A stretch of DNA of 64,000 nucleotides from Silene latifolia (taxonomy: Eukaryota > Streptophyta > Magnoliopsida > Caryophyllales > Caryophyllaceae), in contig NC_133538.1 in the NCBI RefSeq assembly GCF_048544455.1, forward strand, positions 44,159,969 to 44,223,968. Reading direction: 5' to 3'. The notes below the pieces were generated by a model. It did no database searches, was not told where the DNA came from, and saw only the letters and a program-made list of their open reading frames with translations. Numbering within the stretch: position 1 is the stretch's first letter; every line of letters starts with the position of its first letter. The translations under genes and the position numbers were made by a program. Positions 56,801 to 64,000 of this stretch are shown piece after piece.

Positions 56801-57969
56801 ATTGGTAATGCTATGACCCAAGACCACAATGAAGAACAACATGTACAAAGGTCTATTGAGGATCTTTATCATAACAATGAACAAGCATTCGACTACTTCT
56901 TCAAGGTGTTGAGCAACATCAACAACACCTTGGCTATGCCCCCTTGACATCTCATACATGGATGAGAGTTTGGTGGAGTCCTCCCTAAACCACCATTTGT
57001 AAATATTCTAACCTCTTAACTTGCATTTTACTTATTATATTGCATTTTGTCAATTTTGGATTTGTATTTTTATGCCTTGATCAAGATTTTTATTTCGAGA
57101 GAAAGTGAGGGAGGGACTTAAATGTTTATTGATGTGTAGTGTTTTGATATAGTGTGGGGATAGCAATTGCCTAGGCTATCCAAAGCCTTCGTAGTGCCCC
57201 TCAATGAAGACCGAGGGAATGAAGAGTAAATGACACGGGTTATGAAATATCCACGGGTGGAACTGAATCCGTGAGGTACAGGGACAATTCGAGCGGCCCG
57301 ACAAGAATCCGCTCGTCCTGGGAAGAAGACGCTCGTCCTGGGAGAGCTGGAGAAGAAAGTTTTTGGTATGACTGAAGATCTGAGCGTCTCCAAATAGAAC
57401 CCGCTCATCTCAGTCAAGACGCTCGTCTCACAGAGGATCCGCTCATCCTACTGCTGGTAAAATTTGGGATTTCTCCCTGACAAGGAATCCGAGTGTCCTC
57501 AAGGAAATCCGCTTGCCTCCCTTTAGAAAGATGCTCATCTTCATCAGAAGACGCTCGTCTCAGCAGGGTCTTATTTTCTGAAACAAGCAAAAAATAGAAT
57601 CCGAGCATCCCGACCCAGATCCGCTCGTCTCCCCTGTGCAATTCAAATATAACGGGATTAAAACCCCACCTTTCCTAATTCATTTTACTCATTCAAAACA
57701 CAAACACATCCCTAAAACCCTCAATCCCGCCATCCACAAAAATCAATTTCCTCAACCAAATTCGCCCAAATTAGTTCCAAACTCCCTCAAAACTCAAACA
57801 AATCACTCCTTTGTCAACAACAAGCAATTAAAGCACCAAAATCCTCAAGCTTTGAATCGATTTTTTAGGATACAAGGCAAAATTCAAACAAATCCTAAAT
57901 CGATTTGGGTCTTATTGAAACTTGAGGAATTCAAGCAAATCTTTGGGTGTTACTACATACAAGGAGAAG
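56801..57969 (+). other. Element C pol-deletion junction and ORF2 leader
   Basis: At about 56950-57000 the DNA resembles the region just after integrase in D (tggtggagtcctcc), so pol was excised between about 56820 and 56950. The rest is noncoding leader of ORF2 with a motif cluster at 57289-57634. Confidence 0.7.
57289..57634. repeat. gacgctcgtc/atccgctcgtc motif cluster upstream of C ORF2
   Basis: About fourteen copies of ccgctcgtc, gacgctcgtc, ccgagcgtc and one-base variants occur in 345 bp, typically 15-30 bp apart. They alternate between an 'atccgct' and an 'agacgct' form. Confidence 0.85.
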
Positions 57970-59589
57970 ATGGCTAGGACAAAAGGTGGAAACAAGGCAT
58001 CTCCAAAGAAGACTCTCTCAAAAAGGCAACAAGCTCTAGAAGCTCTACAAGCTTCAAAGGCTTTGGTGGTTCAAAGTGCAAGGATGGAAATTGAAGAGAC
58101 TGCTCCTCCTATAGTGGAAACTACTACTTCTACTCCGATTGTTGAGCAACTAGATGATTATCCGGAGGTAATTTTCACATCCGATGCTCATAGGAAGAAA
58201 TTTGTATCCCTTGCTAAGCAATCTATTTTACCCGCCAAGTTTATATGCCAAGAGACCTTGACCAAATTGGGTGTCTTTGAACAAACCAAGAATTTCTCCG
58301 AGTCCATGGGATTTCTTACTTTGTTTAATATGCAAGAGTTGACCTACTCATCCCTCACCTTGGAGTTTTTAAGCTCATTGAAAGTTACGAAGGTGGAGAC
58401 TCGAACAAACATTGAATTCCACCTTGAGAATGTTGATAGGAAAATGTCTTTTGGCGAGTTTGGTAAAGTTTTTGGCCTTAGCAATGACTCGACCTATGTA
58501 AAGAAACCCGTCACAAAATATGATCCCGCTCCTTTATGGAAGGCTATTACAGGAATAAAGTTTACGTCTTACAATGATTGTCGTGCCCTTTATGTCCATC
58601 ATCAGGGCATAAGGGTGTGGCACAGGTTATTGGGCATACTTTGATTGCTAGAAAGGGAACAAACCACTTCACCGAGCTTGATTTTATTTATCTCGAGTCA
58701 ACCTTGAATATTGGTAGAGAGTTCACCACAAGGTACAACATTCTTCAACTTTTAATTGAGAGGTGGCTCAATATCGATCATGGCAAGGAAGGTACGGCCT
58801 TTTTTTGTTAATGGAGGATTGGTAACTTATTTGGCAAAACACTTCAACCGGAATTTCAACAAAGATGACACTTATAAACCGGTTCAGGGAGGCCATATCA
58901 TTGATCTATCCACTATAGTTCAAAAATTCAAATGGCTCAAAAACGACACTGTTGACAACAAATTCGAGTGGTTAACAAAAGATGCCAAGTCCTTCACTTT
59001 ACCGAACAAAATTTGCCGACTCAATTTCCGTAGGCCAAATTACCTTTTCCCACTCTCCGAGGAAGCCGAGTACATTATACAACATCAAAGGGAGGACATT
59101 GCCGAGCCCTCCTCCTATATTATCACTCCACCTTACCAATTCACCTACCATTAGTTTCAACCCGAAAATGTTAAGGCGGGGAATGACTACTTGACTCTTT
59201 TGATGTAACAAATGCACAACCAAGCTTATGAGGATAGAGTCGATGCTTATAGAGCACAATATCCGCCTCTCCTACATCTAGCTAGGCAAGGACTTCTTGA
59301 CACATCTTGTCCTTTGCCTAGTTAGGCGGATAAGGAAGTCTTCTTTTCTAGTGCTTCTAGGGGTGTTAGCTTGGGTGAAGAGGAGGTTGTTGTTGAGAGT
59401 GGTGGAAAAGAAGGTGAAGTAAATGAAGATAATGAAGAAGGTGAAGAAGAAGAGGGTAGTGAGGAAGAAGAAGGAAGTTCAAGTGAAAGTGGTGAAACCT
59501 CCGGATCTATGGAGGTTGATGAAGATTCTAGTGAAGAAATTGGTGATGATGATGGAGATGCTAGTGATTTCGCCATGGGCGATGATTGA
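57970..59589 (+). pseudogene. Element C ORF2 (env-position protein), broken
   Basis: ATG 57970 (MARTKGGNKASPKKTLSKRQ) opens a basic N-terminus, followed by DYPEVIFTSDAHRKKFVSLA, ILPAKFICQETLTKLGVFEQ, LTLEFLSSLKV, MSFGEFGKVFGLSNDS and APLWKAITGIKF. The frame shifts near 58600 and again near 58790. GGLVTYLAKHFNRNFNKD and FTLPNKICRLNFRRPNY follow, with TAG at 59152-59154 and further stops near 59205 and 59322. The acidic tail (GSEEEEGSSSESGETSGSME) ends DASDFAMGDD at 59589. The order matches int1 and D, so this is the lineage's ORF2. No signal peptide or credible membrane segment is seen, so an envelope role is not supported by sequence. Confidence 0.83.
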
Positions 59590-61658
59590 GGATTAGCAAG
59601 CTCTTGGGAGGATGCCACAATGCTTCGTGAGTCTCCTGCACCGCCTTTAGGCTTTGTTTATTTCTCTTGTTTTTCATATAATTTTTATGTTGATCATGAT
59701 TTTGAGTCCTAGCATCATTTAGAGGACTCACACCTCGGTCCCATTGAGGTGTTTCTTTTATTGTTCCCACATTCAAAATCCAAAATGACAATTGTAGTTT
59801 CATGCATAGCATCCTTATGCATGAACTCCCCCAATTTTTGACATGAGAAATAATGTCTATTTTGGTTTGGGGAAGTTTATGCATATGCATTGGAAGCTAA
59901 TCTAAATTATGCTCTCCAAAAAAAAAAAAAAACACTCATGCATCATGTAGTATAGTTTAGTTGCATCACTTGTTTATATGTCATATAATTTGCATTTAGT
60001 TTAGCAATCATGCATTTTCATATAAATTGCATAATTTACTATCGTATTGGCCATTGAGGACAATGCCCATACTAGTGTGGGGATGGGAAATTCTAACATG
60101 ACTTTTAAAAACAAAAAAAATGATAAAAATTTTAAAAAATTTGAAAAATACAAAAACATGTCTTTTTATTTCATAAATCATAAAAACTATAAAAATTTGA
60201 AAAAATTCAAAATCTTAAAACATGTTCGTTTCTTTTATAGTGTAGTCTTGTATATATTGTGTTTGTTCATCCTTTTTCACATTGATCGACTACGCCATAT
60301 CCGAGACATGAGGATATTGAAGACCGCATGGTATGATCTTTCCAATCTCCTTTTTCCTCTTTATGTTAATGACTATGTGGCTTTATTTTGATTGATGCGG
60401 TATGAACAATGTGAATTTAAGATTGCATTTAGATTATTTGGCATACTAGTTGGTAGAAGCATATGCATTAGGTTGTATAAATGTTAGTTGCATCATGGCA
60501 TATAGTTGCATTTAGGAAAAATTTTGTGAAACCATCTATTTGGGAAGCTTGATAAGTGTATATAAGGCCCTAGTAGATACTTTTTCTTCTTAAGACTTTG
60601 CTTGTTAGAATACTTGTAAATACCCTAGGATGTGTCATGCTAGTATCCTTTGACCCGTGGATTAAAGCCTAGTAAAGAGTACCTTGTGGTGTGATAACTC
60701 CTTGGCTAACGTTTATTCCAAGGTGACCCTTGAAACCATGCAACTTTCCATCGTCCATATTCTACCACATTTTTGTCATCAAAGGGAATAGGCACAAAAA
60801 TTGTTCAAAATTTGAGTTCAAGTATTGAAATGAAAAATAAAAAATTTTGCAATTGCATCAAAAGAAAAGAGGAGTAACAAAAATGAAAACTCATATGCTT
60901 CAAAAATAAGCACCCTCACTACAAATGGGGTGACTTTGAAAATGTCCAAAAGAAATGCACGAAAAAAGTTGAAAAATTGTCAAGTGTTGAAAAATGCCAA
61001 ACATCAAAGAAATGGCAAGAAATGTTCTCAAAATGTCAAATGCCACAAATTGGGAAAAAAAACAACAACAAAGCAAACTCCCACATAAAACTCAAATACT
61101 ATTGATCCCTTTTCCATCGTATCCACTTTTGTGCATGGTAGAGCGAGGACGACCCTTCTTCTTGTCTAGGCAAGAAGGGGAATTCCGCGATCCTCCAGTG
61201 TTTCTAACACCATAAGGAGTCTACTCTTAACGAAAGAATTAAACGCTTGAGGACAAAGGTACCCTAGCTTGACACAACTTGGAGGTGATTTATTGGTATC
61301 CTTCTAGGCTTCGTAATTTGAAGAAACCGTATCTATAATGAAATGTGTACCCTTAGATTGCTTCCCTTGTAGATAATTTCCGTCACTTAGATGAGGAAAG
61401 TGGCTATTCATTTTTGTAGATGCATCCATTACTTGTTTTGTGTGCTTTAATGCTTGGATGTGTCGCCATTTTGGCAAGCCCCACCTTGCCTTGCAAGAAG
61501 GCATCCTACCTCATGGTTGTCTTGTTGTGAGTTGAAGGGGCGGAGTGAGACCCTCTAATTGTATTACATCGGCTATATTAGTAGGTTAGTTTGAATAATG
61601 GTCCTAGTTTTTGTCACCTCTTTACTCGGGACGAGCAAAGGTTCGGTTTGGGGATATT
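59590..61658 (+). other. Element C 3' noncoding region
   Basis: 2.07 kb, noncoding. A polypurine-like module at 59861-59877, an A15 run at about 59918, a variant module gtgtggggatggga at 60075-60088 preceded by gaggacaatgccc, and a block shared with D up to about 60990. Open frames at 60047-60391 and 60994-61215 are not conserved in D. Confidence 0.75.
61641..61658 (+). promoter_or_regulatory. Polypurine tract of C
   Basis: gttcggtttggggatatt directly before TGATGTGACTC. Confidence 0.88.
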
Positions 61659-63384
61659 TGATGTGACTCATATTTGAGCATATTTAGTCCCCGAATTGGC
61701 CTCGTTCCTATGCTTTTTAGTGCATAATTAGGTCATTTACTATCTTTAGTTTCCCATTTTGCATATTCTTTGAGGTTTTGTTGCCTTGGTAGGAGAGGAG
61801 TTCAAACCTTGCATTTTTATGGCAAAATGGAGCTAAATTGATCGAATTCAATGACCAAGCATCAAAGGGAAGACGTTACTAGAAGCCCTATGTAGATAAT
61901 AAAGTAGATTGGGCAGTGATGAAAGGATCCTTTCATCCTCAACAAGATCCCCGAGGATTGTTGAGGAAATAAGAAAAGAGAAGTGCCTGACCCAGGATCC
62001 AAGCGGCTCCCTACCAATCCGAGCGTCTCCCTGCCCACCAATCCGAGCGTCCCGATGCTAAGACGCTCGTCTTGAAGCCAACCAATCCGAGCGTCTCTCC
62101 CCTGATCCGCTCGGATTCCCTTGCAAACTCCATCGTGCCTACTGCCTAGACGAGCGTATTTCCTGGAGACTACCAAAACGGAGATGAGCATATCCTTGGA
62201 GCGGAGCACTTCCTCAACTTTTCTTAAGGGTCCTAATAGTCATTTAAGCCCTTAGTAACCCTAATCTTTGTACCTAATCTCTAGTATAAATACCCCATTG
62301 TACTACCTAGATTAGCACCTCATCTTGATCTTATCCTAATCAAGTCTTAATACTCTCTTAATCTTGTAATCAACTCTTAATTTAACATTAATACAAATCT
62401 CATTTCTTAAATTTTCCTTAATTTCTCTATTGTTCATCATTTATTTTGGGTAATTAGAAGACTATTTGGGTTTATTTGGAGGATTGACAACCTTCCATCA
62501 ATCATCAAGTACTTCTATTATTCTTTGCTTTATTATTTGGAATCATCTTTATAGGTATAATTCTCTCTTAATCCTTTTTAATTAGTGTTAATCATCTTCA
62601 TTTGTTCATGATGTTTTGCCTTGCTAGTATGATTGATAACCTTGTTAGCATGTTAAACTTGATAATGAGTGAGTAATTTCCTTAACTAGGGTTAATGGGG
62701 AATTAGGGGAAACCAGCATGGGGATTAATTCATGCTTAATCTAATATGTTTTCATAATTAATTTGCTTGCTTGTTGTGATTCCAACTTATGCACATCTTA
62801 TGTTTGATGAAATGTGAGCCTATGAATCCTTGCATTTTTTACCCATCACTTACCTTTTCAATGAGACTTATAAGATATAAACAACTCGAGTCTCATTAGA
62901 CCATGCATATAGTTGGATAGGAAGGATTATGTCGACTTGTAGGTATTGCAAAAATCTAATCGATTCGGCTCCGGGACCCAAACCTTTTTAGGGATTGTAA
63001 GATATACACTAACTCGATCCCATCACAACAATAAGTGCTTGCATCTAGTAGAAAATATGTTTGTATGATCAAATCCCATGAATCCCCTATGAACCCATGA
63101 CACCCTAGTTCTTTTAATCAATTGTTTACATCTCATTTTAATCATCTTGCTTGTTTTAATTACTTTATTTACATTGTTGATTAGTTTAGTTGATCTCCTA
63201 TCTCAACCCAAATTGTGACACTCTTAGACACAACCATTTGCAATCGAAAATCCTACATCAATACCCGTCCCTTGGGATACGACCTTTACTTACCTCTTTA
63301 CTAAGAGTAGAGTAGTTTGTGAAGTTATAAATATTGTTTTAGTCAAGGTAACTTTTGACGACAAGCAACAAAACCGACGAACCA
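61659..63384 (+). repeat. Element C 3' LTR
   Basis: 1726 bp, uninterrupted. Motif cluster at 61997-62158 and TATA box at 62285-62292. Ends ACCGACGAACCA, then catgc (63385-63389). Confidence 0.93.
61997..62158. repeat. Motif cluster in C 3' LTR
   Basis: Same words and order as 44441-44610, with a few changes (gatccgctcggatt instead of gatccgatcggatt). Confidence 0.85.
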
Positions 63385-64000
63385 CATGCAAAGCCTTTCC
63401 TACCCGTTGGCCAAGAACCGCTCCAACGGCGTAGTTACTCGCATCGCACATGATCTCAAATGGTAGTTCCCAATTTGGTGGTTGGATGATTGGTGCCGAG
63501 ATCAATGCTTCCTTGATTCTATTAAAGGCTTCAACACACTCATTAGTGAATTGGAATTGGGCATCTTTAACCAAAAGTTGAGTGAGAGGTTTCGCAATTT
63601 TTGAGAAATCTTTTATGAAACGGCGATAGAAACCCGCGTGACCGAGAAAGCTCCTCACCCCACTAACATTCAAGGGAGGTGGGAGTTTCTCTATCACCTC
63701 AACTTTGGCTTTGTCAACTTCGATGCCTTTTTCCGAAATTAAATGACCCAAAACAATACCTTCATTGACCATAAAGTGACACTTTTCCCAATTCAAAACA
63801 AGGCTAACATCCTCACATTTTTGCAATACAAGAGAAAGATTATGCAAGCAAGAGTCAAAGTCTTTTCCATAAATGCTAAAATCGTCCATAAAAACTTCCA
63901 TTATGGTTTCTATATAATCAGAGAAGACACTCATCATGCATCTTTTAAAAGTAGCGGGAGCATTACATATGCCGAAAGGCATTCTCCTATATGCAAAAGT
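63385..64000 (-). pseudogene. pol: Element D reverse transcriptase and start of RNase H (runs off edge)
   Basis: Ty3/gypsy reverse transcriptase of the Athila lineage. The frame is open from 64000 to the C insertion at 63385. It starts within the palm (MPFGICNAPATFKRCMMSVF), with catalytic FMDDF at about 63881-63886 (Phe-X-Asp-Asp in place of the more common Tyr). Then LNWEKCHFMVNEGIVLGH, VRSFLGHAGFYRRFIKDFSK and the RNase H start FEIMCDASNYAVGAVLGQR with the first catalytic Asp. The rest of RNase H is at 43942-44101. The N-terminal part lies beyond the window. Confidence 0.92.

Larger units (their letters stand above)
44102..63384 (+). mobile_element. Element C: Athila-type element with gag, protease and ORF2, no pol
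   Basis: A 19.3-kb span including nested E; about 11.1 kb without it. LTRs run TGATGTGACTC...ACCGACGAACCA, with target duplication catgc. It has the tRNA-Asp-type primer site, gag, protease, motif cluster, ORF2, 3' noncoding DNA and polypurine tract. Reverse transcriptase, RNase H and integrase are missing between 56800 and 57100. It interrupts RNase H of element D. The LTRs show several percent divergence by eye. Confidence 0.93.

Noticed and set aside
59371..59589. Acidic Glu-rich frame as a separate small gene
   Set aside because: It is the C-terminal tail of the C ORF2, matched by the acidic ends of the int1 and D copies.
61994..62209. Frames over the LTR motif clusters at 61862-62209 and 44291-44661
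   Set aside because: They run through LTR noncoding DNA; repeated words such as DARIG come from the gacgctcg motif, not from a protein.

Overview
This window is nuclear DNA of a flowering plant. Essentially every stretch that can be assigned is LTR retrotransposon. I see no host gene, tRNA gene, rRNA gene or organelle insert. The evidence for a plant is Athila-type Ty3/gypsy elements with a tRNA-Asp primer-binding site (tggcgccgttgccgggga), Ty1/copia elements with a tRNA-iMet-type site (tggtatcagagc), and AT-rich intergenic DNA. I cannot fix the family or species from the sequence.

Layout. The oldest layer is one Athila element on the minus strand (called D). It survives in three pieces: 12487-14939 (3' noncoding region and C-terminal ORF2), 41112-44101 (N-terminal ORF2, spacer, integrase, RNase H) and 63385-64000 (reverse transcriptase, running off the right edge). 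Three insertions split it. (1) At the left, a tandem Athila-like array LTR1-int1-LTR2-int2-LTR3 (minus strand, from beyond position 1 to 12486). (2) In ORF2, copia element H (plus, 14940-41111). H carries Athila element G (plus, 15090-32420) in its 5' LTR, and G carries copia element F (plus, 16764-25617) in its gag. (3) In RNase H, Athila element C (plus, 44102-63384), which carries copia element E (minus, 45177-53314) in its 5' LTR. Five-base target duplications support F (aacta), G (ctaga), C (catgc) and E (gggga). For H the two copies (cacca/cgcta) each differ by one transition from a common cgcca.

How the genes relate. Pol is nearly absent. G keeps gag and protease, C keeps gag, protease and ORF2, int1 keeps only ORF2, and int2 keeps a nucleocapsid-like mini-gag. 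H and E are two copies of one copia family with a gag and no pol. Only F (all copia domains, but with many single-base frame breaks) and D (old, with stops) show reverse transcriptase. F shares gag type, primer site and 3' end with H and E, so F-like elements are plausible helpers for them.

Most unusual signals. (a) Clusters of 12-bp palindromes with core TCGATCGA, at 20-30 bp spacing, occur in LTRs, in 3' noncoding DNA, upstream of ORF2 and inside gag reading frames. The C/D lineage has a different motif at the equivalent places. (b) Both gag-only copia copies have a conserved 92-93 bp GT-AG intron-like segment at the end of gag. (c) The polypurine tract of the Athila elements is repeated two or three times along the 3' noncoding region. 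(d) The leader of E and H holds four copies of a conserved motif. (e) F has 99.7% identical LTRs by eye, yet at least eight apparent single-base deletions in gag-pol.
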